A stretch of 64,000 nucleotides of DNA. It comes from Ramlibacter tataouinensis (lineage in GTDB: Bacteria; Pseudomonadota; Gammaproteobacteria; Burkholderiales; Burkholderiaceae_C). This document shows, in pieces, positions 34,758-43,428 of the stretch. Below the pieces are notes generated by a model that was not told where the DNA came from, ran no database searches, and saw only the letters and a list, made by a program, of their open reading frames with translations. Where the stretch lies: the NCBI GenBank assembly GCA_002427815.1, contig DIZF01000005.1:17872-81871 (forward strand). The letters are read 5' to 3'. A program made the position numbers and the translations under genes. Within the stretch, counting starts at the first letter, position 1; every line of letters starts with the position of its first letter.

Positions 34758-35537
34758 ATGACCACCGGCACGCTGAAAACAGCGCGACTTCCCGGGTCGC
34801 AGGCCATGCTCGACAAGCTGTTGTTGATCGTCGCACTGCTGGCAGCCTGGCAGATCCTGTCGCTGGTGGCCGGGCCGGAGGTGCTCACGGCACCGCTGGC
34901 GACGCTGCGGCGGCTGCTCCAGTTGATGGCCGAGCCGCAGTTCGCCGAGCATGCGATCGAGACCGGCAGCGCCTTTGCCGTCGCTCTGGTGATCTCCCTG
35001 ACCGGTGGCCTGGTGCTGGGCGTGCTGCTGGGCGCGCATCGCCTGTCGGGGGAAGTGAGTGAACCGCTGCTGGTCGGTTTCTACTCGCTTCCCAAGGTCA
35101 CGCTCTACCCGGTGGTGCTGCTGCTGTTCGGCCTGGGCATGTCGGCGAAGATCGCCTTCGGCGCGATGCACGGGATCATTCCGGTGGTCCTGTTCACGAT
35201 GAACGCGGTGCGCAACATCCCGCAGGTCTACCTCAGGGCAGCGCGTTCGATGCGGCTGACTCCGTCCCAGCTGTTCCTCCATGTCCTGGTGCCCGCCAGC
35301 GTGCCCGAGATCGTCACCGGCTTCCGGCTCGGTTTTTCGCTGACCCTGCTGGGAACCCTGATCGGCGAAATGTTCGCCTCGCAGCGGGGCATCGGCTACC
35401 TGCTGATCAAGTCGATGGAGACCAACAGCACCGACGTCATTCTGGCGCTGGCCCTGCTGCTGATGATTCTCGCGACCGCCGCAAGCTGGCTGCTGCTCGC
35501 GCTGGAGCGGCGCGTGCATGTGCGCTTCGGACCGTGA
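34758..35537 (+). CDS. ABC transporter permease (SsuC/TauC-like), second subunit
   Basis: A 259-residue permease, paralogous to the preceding one: both share the FYSLPKVTLYPVVLLLFGLG-type helix and the AARSMRLTPSQLFLHVLVPA docking loop (about residues 160-179). Its ATG directly follows the stop of the first permease. Two permease genes instead of one are less common for this transporter group and suggest an asymmetric channel. Confidence 0.92.
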   Translation: MTTGTLKTARLPGSQAMLDKLLLIVALLAAWQILSLVAGPEVLTAPLATLRRLLQLMAEPQFAEHAIETGSAFAVALVISLTGGLVLGVLLGAHRLSGEVSEPLLVGFYSLPKVTLYPVVLLLFGLGMSAKIAFGAMHGIIPVVLFTMNAVRNIPQVYLRAARSMRLTPSQLFLHVLVPASVPEIVTGFRLGFSLTLLGTLIGEMFASQRGIGYLLIKSMETNSTDVILALALLLMILATAASWLLLALERRVHVRFGP

Positions 35538-35600
35538 GCCGGTCCGGCGCCACCACCCACACCGCCTTCGTAGAACCTGTTTTCCGAAAGGACTCATGCC

Positions 35601-36476
35601 ATGACCACCTCCAAGCGCCTCAAGGACCTGCTGGCAGCCGGCGAATTCATCCTGGCCCCGGGCGTCTTCGAGATGTTCTCGGCCCGCATCGCGGACAGGA
35701 TGGGATTCAACGCGCTCTACATGACCGGCTATGGCGTGTCGGCCTCGCATCTCGGGCTTCCCGATGCCGGCCTGGTGACCTACACCGACATGGTGGGCCG
35801 GGCCCGCACCATCGCCGAGGGAACCACGACGCCGCTGATCGCCGATGCCGACACCGGCTTCGGCGGCCTGATCAATATCCGGCAGACCGTGCGCGGCTAC
35901 GAGGCGGCGGGCGTGCAGGGGATCCAGATCGAGGACCAGGAAATGCCCAAGAAGTGCGGCCACACGCCCAACCGCAAGGTGGTCCCGCTCGCGGACATGC
36001 TGCGCCGGATCGAGGTGGCCGTGGACTCGCGCCGCCATGACGACACGCTCATCATCGCGCGCACCGACGCCAGGACCGGGCTGGGCCTGGACGAGGCCAT
36101 CAGGCGCGGCCAGGCGTTCGCCAAGGCGGGCGCCGACGTCGTGTTCGTCGAGTCGCCGGAATCGGCCGACGAGTTCCGCCGGGTCGGCGATTCGATCGAC
36201 GCCTGGCTGCTCGCCAACATGGTGCCGACCGGCAAGTCGCCGGAGATTCCCAGGGATGACCTGAAGGCGTGGGGTTTCGACATCGCGATCTATCCCTCGG
36301 CCGGCATGGGTGTCGTGTGCGCCGCGCTCGAGCAGAACTTCGCGTGGCTGAAGGAGCACGGCAGCACCAAGGGCTCGCCGGTGCCCGCCTTCGACATGAA
36401 GCAGCTGCACGAGCTGGTCGATTTTGCCGACGTGTGGGAGTTCGAGCGGAAATACGTCGAGTCGGGGCAGCCGTGA
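35601..36476 (+). CDS. Isocitrate lyase/PEP mutase family lyase (2,3-dimethylmalate- or methylisocitrate-lyase-like)
   Basis: A 291-residue TIM-barrel enzyme of the isocitrate lyase/PEP mutase superfamily. Metal-site motif LIADADTGFGG (about residues 80-90) and the catalytic loop MPKKCGHTPNRK with its Cys (about residue 119) are present; KKCGH marks carbon-carbon lyases rather than PEP mutases. Such enzymes split 2-hydroxy-diacids to pyruvate or glyoxylate plus an acid. Length and motifs fit both methylisocitrate lyase and 2,3-dimethylmalate lyase. The aconitase-type large subunit starts in a GTGA overlap with its stop, so dehydratase and lyase are made together. A GAAAGGA site precedes the ATG. 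Confidence 0.88.
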   Translation: MTTSKRLKDLLAAGEFILAPGVFEMFSARIADRMGFNALYMTGYGVSASHLGLPDAGLVTYTDMVGRARTIAEGTTTPLIADADTGFGGLINIRQTVRGYEAAGVQGIQIEDQEMPKKCGHTPNRKVVPLADMLRRIEVAVDSRRHDDTLIIARTDARTGLGLDEAIRRGQAFAKAGADVVFVESPESADEFRRVGDSIDAWLLANMVPTGKSPEIPRDDLKAWGFDIAIYPSAGMGVVCAALEQNFAWLKEHGSTKGSPVPAFDMKQLHELVDFADVWEFERKYVESGQP

Positions 36477-37924
36477 AAGGCGCAGCGGAAACGACAGTGC
36501 CGGACGCTGCCGCGCAGCCCCGGACCCTGTTCGACAAACTGTGGGACAACCACGTCATCGTCGACTTCGGCGACGGCTCGGCCCTGCTGCATGTCGACCG
36601 CCACCTGCTGCACGACCTCGGCGGCCCGCCGGCCTTCGCCGACCTGGAACGCCGCGGCTTGCCGGTCCACAGTCCCGAGCTGACCTTCTCGACGCCTGAT
36701 CACGTGGTTTCGTCGGCGCCGGCAAGAACCGGCTCGGAGCATCGCTGGGCCGAGGATCTCATCACGGGTCTGCGGGACGGCAGCCGCCAGCGCGGGATCC
36801 GGCTGTTCGACGTCAACCAGCCCGGCCACGGCATCGTCCACGTGATCGGCCCGGAGCTGGGCCTGACCCTGCCGGGCGCGCTGGTGCTTTGCGGCGACAG
36901 CCACACCAGCACGCATGGCGCGCTCGGCGCGCTCGCCTGGGGCATCGGCACGAGCGAGATCGCCCACGTGCTGGCGACCCAGACCCTCATGCAGAAGCGT
37001 CCGCGCCGCATGCGCATCACGATTGACGGCGAGCTGCAGCCGGGCGTGCAAGCCAAGGACCTGATCCTGGCGATCATCGGCAGGCTGGGCGCCTCGACCG
37101 GCACCGGCTATGCGATCGAATACGCCGGGCCCGTGGTCGAACGGATGGGGATGGCGGGCCGCCTGACCCTGTGCAACATGAGCATCGAGATGGGCGCGCG
37201 CATGGGCATGATCGCGCCCGACGAGGTGACCTTTGCGTGGCTCAAAGGGCGCCGGTATGCGCCCGCAGGGGCGCTGTGGGACCGGGCGCTGGCATCGTGG
37301 CGCCAGCTGGCGACCGACCCCGGCGCCCGCTTCGACCGGGAAGAGCGGATCGACGCCTGCGCAGTGCGCCCGCAGATCACCTGGGGCACCAGTCCGGAGC
37401 AGACCCTGGCGCTGGACGAGCGGATCCCGGATCCAGCCCGGGCCGGCAGCGCCGACGCCGCGGCTTCGATCGCGCAGGCGCTGGCGTACATGGGCCTGGA
37501 AGCCGGCCAGCCGATCGCCGGCACGACGATCGACCGCGTGTTCATCGGATCGTGTACCAACAGCCGGCTCGAGGACCTGCGGGCCGCTGCCGATGCGGTG
37601 CGCGGCCGGCGGGTTGCGCCGCATGTCACGGCATGGGTGGTGCCGGGGTCGCAGGACGTGCGCCTCGCAGCGGAGCGCGAGGGGCTGGACCGGATCTACA
37701 CCGAGGCCGGCTTCGAATGGCGCAGCCCCGGCTGCTCGCTGTGCGTCGGCGCCAACGGAGAAATCGTCGCGTCCGGCCAGCGTTGCGTCTCGACCTCGAA
37801 CCGCAATTTTGTCGGCCGCCAGGGCCCCGGGGCGCGCACCCATCTGGCCAGCCCGGTCGTGGCCGCGGCCTGCGCGATCGCGGGATGCATCGTCGACCAG
37901 CTGCCTGCAAGGAGTGGCGCATGA
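36473..37924 (+). CDS. Aconitase-family hydro-lyase, large subunit (LeuC/DmdA-like)
   Basis: A 483-residue [4Fe-4S] hydro-lyase subunit. The GTG at 36473 overlaps the lyase stop and is the only start that keeps the conserved LFDKLWDNHVIV opening. Substrate-site motif CGDSHTSTHGALGALAWGIG (about residues 139-158) and the three cluster cysteines, one in FIGSCTNSR (about 362) and two in SPGCSLCVG (about 423-426), are intact. It is longer than LeuC and is not next to leuB. With the small subunit it should add or remove water on a branched unsaturated diacid or tricarboxylate. Confidence 0.9.
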   Translation: MKGAAETTVPDAAAQPRTLFDKLWDNHVIVDFGDGSALLHVDRHLLHDLGGPPAFADLERRGLPVHSPELTFSTPDHVVSSAPARTGSEHRWAEDLITGLRDGSRQRGIRLFDVNQPGHGIVHVIGPELGLTLPGALVLCGDSHTSTHGALGALAWGIGTSEIAHVLATQTLMQKRPRRMRITIDGELQPGVQAKDLILAIIGRLGASTGTGYAIEYAGPVVERMGMAGRLTLCNMSIEMGARMGMIAPDEVTFAWLKGRRYAPAGALWDRALASWRQLATDPGARFDREERIDACAVRPQITWGTSPEQTLALDERIPDPARAGSADAAASIAQALAYMGLEAGQPIAGTTIDRVFIGSCTNSRLEDLRAAADAVRGRRVAPHVTAWVVPGSQDVRLAAEREGLDRIYTEAGFEWRSPGCSLCVGANGEIVASGQRCVSTSNRNFVGRQGPGARTHLASPVVAAACAIAGCIVDQLPARSGA

Positions 37925-38556
37925 AGAAGGTCTCCAGCATTTCCGGAGTGGCCGCGCCGCTGCCGCTGGCCAATGTCGACACCGACGTGATCATCCGGAT
38001 CGAGAAGCTGGCGCAGCTCCGGCGCGAGGAACTCGGTGCCTGGGGCTTTGCGCCGCTGCGCTTCCTGCCCGATGGTTCGGAGAATCCGCAGTTCGTGCTG
38101 AACCAGGCCGGCTGGCGCGGCGCGCCGATACTCGTGGCGGGGCCGAACTTCGGCTGCGGCTCGTCCCGCGAGCATGCGGTGTGGGCCCTGCAGGGCATGG
38201 GCATCGAGTGCGTCATTGCACCCTCGTTCGGCGATATCTTCCGGTCCAACTGTTTCCAGAATGGCTTGCTCCCGGTTCAGCTTGCCGCCGCCCACGCGCA
38301 GGAGCTGCTGGCGTACCTGGAGGACCACCGCCAACGGGGCGCGCCGACGCGCATCACCGTCGATCTCGAAGGCCAGACCGTCCGCTGGCCGGGCGGTGCG
38401 GACTTCGCTTTCGCCATCGAAGACCGGCGGCGGCGCGCGCTGATGGAAGGACTGGACGAAATCGGTTCGACGCAAATGCACCAGCCGCAGATCGATGCAT
38501 GGCAGGCTCTCGATCGGGAGCGGCGGGCGTGGATCTGGCAAATTGCGGACGCTTGA
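37921..38556 (+). CDS. Aconitase-family hydro-lyase, small subunit (LeuD/DmdB-like)
   Basis: A 211-residue swivel-domain subunit with ANVDTDVIIRIEKL (about residues 16-29), GPNFGCGSSREHAVWAL (about 77-93, substrate-binding loop) and APSFGDIFRSNCFQNGLLPV. It starts in an ATGA overlap with the large subunit and closes the operon. Together the two subunits form the dehydratase that is predicted to act before the lyase at 35601. Confidence 0.92.
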   Translation: MKKVSSISGVAAPLPLANVDTDVIIRIEKLAQLRREELGAWGFAPLRFLPDGSENPQFVLNQAGWRGAPILVAGPNFGCGSSREHAVWALQGMGIECVIAPSFGDIFRSNCFQNGLLPVQLAAAHAQELLAYLEDHRQRGAPTRITVDLEGQTVRWPGGADFAFAIEDRRRRALMEGLDEIGSTQMHQPQIDAWQALDRERRAWIWQIADA

Positions 38557-38565
38557 GGGCTCCGT

Positions 38566-38802
38566 TTACGTCGGGCCGCGGCCTGCGAACAACGCGTCCA
38601 GGCGCTGCTCGAACTCGTGATAGCCGATCCGCTCGTAGAGCTCTTCCCGCGTCTGCATGAGGCCCAGGACGATTAAAGCAGGACTCGCACCGGCACCAAC
38701 TTCGACGGTGGACCCAGTCAGCACGTGAGCAGCGCAGCCTTCGTTGACCCAGGTCAACTGGGTGCGGGGACAGCCGAACCACCATGCGAACAAGCCCAAC
38801 AC
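38566..38802 (-). CDS. Hypothetical protein, possibly a gene remnant
   Basis: A 78-residue frame convergent with the aconitase small-subunit gene. The C-terminal half (LIVLGLMQTREELYERIGYHEFEQ, in parts) has coding-like codon usage, while the N-terminal half does not. I do not recognise the family. It may be the tail of a lost gene. Confidence 0.35.
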   Translation of the reverse strand: MLGLFAWWFGCPRTQLTWVNEGCAAHVLTGSTVEVGAGASPALIVLGLMQTREELYERIGYHEFEQRLDALFAGRGPT

Positions 38803-38846
38803 GCGGCGCCGGCGCGCGCCGGTGCGGCCATCAGCGGGAAGCCTCC

Positions 38847-39017
38847 ATGCCGACGATCACCCAGTTCATCAGGGACAACGTCCTGTGCCGCCTTCGGCCA
38901 GCCGTCGCCCGGCCTGCCGAAGGCGGTCTGATCCCGTGGCCCGACATGGCCAGCAGCGAGATGGAAGTCAACGAGGGGTGGCTGGTGACGGACGCGCTCG
39001 CGGCGATTCCGGGATGA
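38847..39017 (+). CDS. Small ORF coupled to the phosphoesterase gene
   Basis: A 56-residue frame starting MPTITQFIRDNVLCRLRP and ending in an ATGA overlap with the metallophosphoesterase start at 39014. A GGGAAG site precedes the ATG. The overlap suggests it is translated, at least to deliver ribosomes to the next gene. No domain recognised; it may also be the fused ends of a larger lost gene. Confidence 0.4.
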   Translation: MPTITQFIRDNVLCRLRPAVARPAEGGLIPWPDMASSEMEVNEGWLVTDALAAIPG

Positions 39018-40009
39018 GCGCGCTTACACCGTCGACCGGGCACGGCGACGCGGAAGCCGAGGATCTCGCCGCGCTGCGGCTGCGCATCGGCCGCGCCCAT
39101 TTGCGGCACCGGCTGGGCCTGGAAGGCGAGCATGAAGCGCGGGTGTTTCGCAAGGGCACACATTTCTTCCATCTGGAGAACTGGACCATGGCGCGGACGC
39201 TGCTGCACGCGGGGCTGACGCTCGCGGGCCTGCGTGGCCGCGCGCGGCGGAACACCCTGCGCATCGAGCTGCGCCACAACGACGTGGCCCTGGCGGGCTT
39301 GCCTGCCGCCTTCGAGGGATACACGCTGCTGCACCTGAGCGACCTGCACCTGGACCTGAGCGAGCACCATCTGTCGCGCCTGGTCGAGCGCGTGCGGGGC
39401 ATCGCCTGCGATGTCTGCGTGCTGACCGGCGACTACCGTTTCGCCACCGCGGGGCCGTGGGAGCCGGCCGTCGCGGCGCTGGAACGCTTGCGGGCGCACC
39501 TGCCGGGGCCGGTGTATGCGGTCCTGGGCAACCATGATTCCATCCGCATGGTGCCGCGCATGGAGGCGTTCGGCATTCGCATGCTGATGAACGAATCGGT
39601 GCACTTCGAGCGCGGCGATGCCGCCCTCCATCTGGCCGGCATCGACGACGCGCATTACTACCGCGCGCACAACCTGCACAAGGCGGCCGATGCGATTCCG
39701 GACGGTGGCTGCGCCATCCTGCTGTCGCACACGCCGGAGCCGTACCGCCATGCCGCGCATTGCGGATTCGACCTGATGCTGTGCGGTCACACCCACGGCG
39801 GGCAGATCTGCTTGCCGGGCGGGGTGCCCGTGCTCACCGACTCGGACGCTCCGCGCGCCTTCGCGCGCGGGCCGTGGCGCTATGGCGGCTTCACGGGCTA
39901 CACCTCGGCCGGTTGCGGCTCGTCGATCATCGACGCGCGCTTCAACTGCCCACCGGAAGTCACGCTGCACCGGCTGACCCGCGTGCAAACCGGCCGCGAC
40001 GCTCAGTAA
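39014..40009 (+). CDS. Calcineurin-like metallophosphoesterase (YkuE type)
   Basis: A 331-residue phosphoesterase. The domain starts at about residue 100 with the metal motifs in order: LSDLHLDL (D-x-H), LTGDYRF (GD), VLGNHDS (GNHD), ILLSHTPE (H) and CGHTHGGQ (GHxH). The N-terminal 95 residues are charged and lack the membrane segment found in some relatives. The start at 39014 overlaps the upstream small ORF. The physiological phosphodiester is unknown; YkuE relatives have been linked to envelope lipids. Its 3' end overlaps the convergent CarS-like gene by 7 bases. Confidence 0.88.
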   Translation: MSALTPSTGHGDAEAEDLAALRLRIGRAHLRHRLGLEGEHEARVFRKGTHFFHLENWTMARTLLHAGLTLAGLRGRARRNTLRIELRHNDVALAGLPAAFEGYTLLHLSDLHLDLSEHHLSRLVERVRGIACDVCVLTGDYRFATAGPWEPAVAALERLRAHLPGPVYAVLGNHDSIRMVPRMEAFGIRMLMNESVHFERGDAALHLAGIDDAHYYRAHNLHKAADAIPDGGCAILLSHTPEPYRHAAHCGFDLMLCGHTHGGQICLPGGVPVLTDSDAPRAFARGPWRYGGFTGYTSAGCGSSIIDARFNCPPEVTLHRLTRVQTGRDAQ

Positions 40010-40494
40010 GGCCGGTCGCGCAGCCCCAGCCGATAGGACAGGCGCGCCACGGGGATTTCGAGCAGGACAAAGGCCGCAGTGATCGCGGCGATCAGAAGCA
40101 GCGGCAGGTTCAGCATGCTCTGCAGCGCCAGCAGCGGCAACAATGATTCCGGAATCTGGTCGATCCCGAACGCCTTGCCGCTGGGCTCGATGGCCAGTCG
40201 GCGCTTGACGAAACTCGACAGCGCATCGCCCGCCATTGCGACGGCGCCGGTGAGCGCGCCCGCTGCGATGGGAAAGCCCAGGACCGGCGCGCAGAGCGTG
40301 CATGCCGCGACGGCCGCAACGACGCCGCGCACAGTCTTGGATGAGCCCAGCAGTGGGCGGCCGTCGGGCAAGCGCAGGCCCCCATCCAAAGGCCAGCTCC
40401 ACCGGGGGCCGAGCAATCGCTTGGTGGCGATCGGGGCGCTGTTGGCCACGCCAAGCAACAGCAGCAGCCGGATGCCGAGCCACAGGTCGTCCAT
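40003..40494 (-). CDS. CDP-archaeol synthase (CarS)-like membrane protein
   Basis: A 163-residue membrane protein with four to five hydrophobic segments. Start 40494 (MDDLWLGI) fits the family. Conserved CarS/DUF46 blocks are NSAPIATKRLLG (about residues 18-29), LPDGRPLLGSSKTVRG (about 42-57) and GDALSSFVKRRL (about 90-101) followed by FGIDQIPESL. In archaea this family transfers CMP to an unsaturated archaetidic acid; bacterial members exist and their lipid substrate is not established. Convergent with the phosphoesterase gene. Confidence 0.8.
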   Translation of the reverse strand: MDDLWLGIRLLLLLGVANSAPIATKRLLGPRWSWPLDGGLRLPDGRPLLGSSKTVRGVVAAVAACTLCAPVLGFPIAAGALTGAVAMAGDALSSFVKRRLAIEPSGKAFGIDQIPESLLPLLALQSMLNLPLLLIAAITAAFVLLEIPVARLSYRLGLRDRPY

Positions 40495-40520
40495 GGTCGA
40501 GGCGGGGGCAGCCGTCCGGC

Positions 40521-40763
40521 TCAGGAGCGTGGGAGCTGATCCGTGCGAAGCTCGCCCTCGCGCACCCACAGGCCCGGTACTTCGCAGCGCAGCAGTTCGC
40601 TACCGCTGAGCACGTATTCGCCAATCCGGAAGGCGACGCCGTTGAACTGGCAATAGCCGCCGGGGCCCTCCGGCTCGATGTCCTCCTTCTCGTCGTCGTC
40701 GATGATGGGTGAAGTTTCCCGTTCGGGGTCGGGGGCTCCGACCTGGAGGTGGCTGTCAGGCAT
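40521..40763 (-). CDS. Small acidic protein with a DUF1496-like pattern
   Basis: An 80-residue protein; AGGAG lies 9 bases upstream of the ATG at 40763. An acidic N-terminal half (IIDDDEKEDIEPEGPGG) is followed by YCQFNGVAFRIGEYVLSG and L-R-C, the C-x-F/Y-N-G ... G ... L-x-C spacing seen in DUF1496 proteins. Two cysteines may pair. Function unknown. It is upstream of the CarS-like gene on the same strand, 26 bases away, so the two may be co-transcribed. Confidence 0.6.
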   Translation of the reverse strand: MPDSHLQVGAPDPERETSPIIDDDEKEDIEPEGPGGYCQFNGVAFRIGEYVLSGSELLRCEVPGLWVREGELRTDQLPRS

Positions 40764-40937
40764 GGGGTCGCTCCTGGGCTCGTGTGCGATGCAGGAAACA
40801 TAGGCGCATCGGCGCCATCCCCGTTTGACCGAGCGCAAGCATCTGGCCGCTGGCGGTGCGCGCAATCGCTTGCGTGGCCGTGCGACTGTCGCTGCTGCAG
40901 CGCTTGATCGACGCCGGCATGCCCCTATATTCATCCG

Positions 40938-42065
<1,128 letters not shown>

Positions 42066-42174
42066 AGACCGCCGGCGGCCTTCCGCACGGGGTCGACCTC
42101 CCAAGCGACACACTCACCGTGTTCCTCGAGGGCCGGCAGCATCGCATGCGCCGTCCGCGATCAATTCACACTGG

Positions 42175-42909
42175 TCATGGAAAGACCTGGATCGCATTGC
42201 AGACCTCGCGGACCCCGTCGACGCACCATGTGTCGTGCTCGGCCCTTTGCCTCTGGGCGTCATTCTGCAGGGAGCCAGTGAGCGTGACCACTCCGAGGGT
42301 GACGTCGACGCCGATCGGCTGCGACTCCGGAAGCGAAGGATCGATCTCCAGCACCAGCCCCACGGCGTCGGCCAGTTCGTCGTCGCCATCCCGTTCGGGC
42401 GGCTCGACGCGCAGCCGGTTGATGACGCTGCGACAGCCGCCGAGCCACCAGGCGAGCGCTTCCACGACGCGCCGGTGCGACAGGCTTGGCACGCTGCCGG
42501 CAAGCTCGACCACGCCCTGCCTCACGCTGAACTCGATCTCGCCCGGCGGCCCCTCCGCAGTCGCCGTGCGCAGCGTCTCCAGCGCATCGCGATGGCGCCG
42601 GCGGATGGTGAGGGGCCTGAGCTCCGGAGAGTCGAGCAGCATTCGTGTCAAGGCATCCAGCATGTCCCCGTCCGGCCGGGAGACAGCCGGTACGACATCG
42701 AGGGCATCGACGACGGCGCTCTCGGCGCCCGCGATCTCGCTGGCGATCCGCGCTGCGATGCGCTTGGCCGCGACGTTTTCCACGTGGCCCTCCAGCACCA
42801 GCGTGCGGCCGCTGGACGTCACGCGAATCGGGAACCGATGCAGGTTGATGCGCCGCTCGAACTCCAGAGCGGCCGTCACGCGTTGCGAAAGATCCGGTAG
42901 GCTGTTCAT
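42175..42909 (-). CDS. BON domain protein
   Basis: A 244-residue protein with three BON-like modules: residues 1-75 (RVTSSGRTLVLEGHVENVAAK), about 85-165 (EFSVRQGVVELAGSVPSLSHR, in parts) and about 175-244 (GVDVTLGVVTLTGSLQND). The repeated alpha-beta fold with a G-x-V-x-L-x-G strand is typical. No signal peptide, so cytoplasmic, unlike OsmY. Such proteins occur with universal-stress, phosphoribosyltransferase and nitroreductase-type genes in stress islands of betaproteobacteria; remnants of such neighbours lie directly upstream. Confidence 0.8.
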   Translation of the reverse strand: MNSLPDLSQRVTAALEFERRINLHRFPIRVTSSGRTLVLEGHVENVAAKRIAARIASEIAGAESAVVDALDVVPAVSRPDGDMLDALTRMLLDSPELRPLTIRRRHRDALETLRTATAEGPPGEIEFSVRQGVVELAGSVPSLSHRRVVEALAWWLGGCRSVINRLRVEPPERDGDDELADAVGLVLEIDPSLPESQPIGVDVTLGVVTLTGSLQNDAQRQRAEHDTWCVDGVREVCNAIQVFP

Positions 42910-42920
42910 CGCTGCCTCTC

Positions 42921-43037
42921 TCAAGTAGCGCCGCCGCGCGGCAGCGCAAGCACCACCGGATCGACCCACTTCCGTGCGAGAAGCTCTCTGGCCAGCAGCC
43001 GGCCGGCCTCGGTGCGGTTGGCGAAGACGTCGATCAT
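42921..43037 (-). pseudogene. Truncated phosphoribosyltransferase remnant
   Basis: A 38-residue frame: MIDVFANRTEAGRLLAREL, then DPVVLALPRGGAT and stop. It reproduces the first 35 or so residues of the phosphoribosyltransferase-domain proteins that begin F-x-D/N-R-x-x-A-G-R-x-L-A and run into VVLALPRGGVPV. The family is about 210 residues or more, so everything after PRGG has been lost by deletion; the BON gene now starts 12 bases downstream. Its ATG overlaps the stop of the preceding small ORF (ATGA). Confidence 0.7.
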
Positions 43038-43219
43038 TCACCTGAGCCCGGCAGGAGGTGGGCAGCGAACCACTCGCTCGCGGAGTCGGCGACAACCCCC
43101 AGCGTGCCCGCCACGACTTGCTCATGAATCATCCGGGTCTCCTTCGCGAGGTGCAGATCGGAAGAACGTTCAGGATCCAATCTAGCCACGACGGTGGGAT
43201 CCGCATTGATGTGGCGCAA
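43034..43219 (-). CDS. Small ORF upstream of the phosphoribosyltransferase remnant
   Basis: A 61-residue frame (shorter start at 43132: MIHEQVVAGTLGVVADSASE) whose stop overlaps the remnant's ATG. No recognised domain. It may be the end of another eroded gene. The rest of the gap up to 43428 contains nothing I can support. Confidence 0.3.
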   Translation of the reverse strand: MRHINADPTVVARLDPERSSDLHLAKETRMIHEQVVAGTLGVVADSASEWFAAHLLPGSGE

Positions 43220-43428
43220 GCGATGCGGCTGTCGATCAGGCGAACTTACGTCGCTTCAACCGGGCCTACACGAAGTCACTCAGCAGCTGACGGTCGAGTT
43301 CGCGCGGCTGTGGCAGGTGCATGACGAACCCGGGCACCACCTCCTGCCATTCAGACCGACGACCCCTTGAGCGAAGTCAATCGGTTGTGGCACGTTCGGC
43401 CTAGAGTGACTTGAAGGGACTGCAGATC

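Noticed and set aside
36290..37843. 517-residue antisense frame under the aconitase-type large subunit
   Set aside because: Shadow frame; the sense strand has all three cluster cysteines and the CGDSHTSTHG motif.
38847..39017. Possible start of a BREX PglZ-type phage-defence protein (ITQFIRDNVL)
   Set aside because: Only about a dozen residues look similar and nothing else of a BREX system is present.
38831..40801. 656-residue antisense frame across the phosphoesterase and CarS-like genes
   Set aside because: Low-complexity Arg/Ala/Gly-rich translation with no domain; the sense frames carry conserved catalytic motifs.
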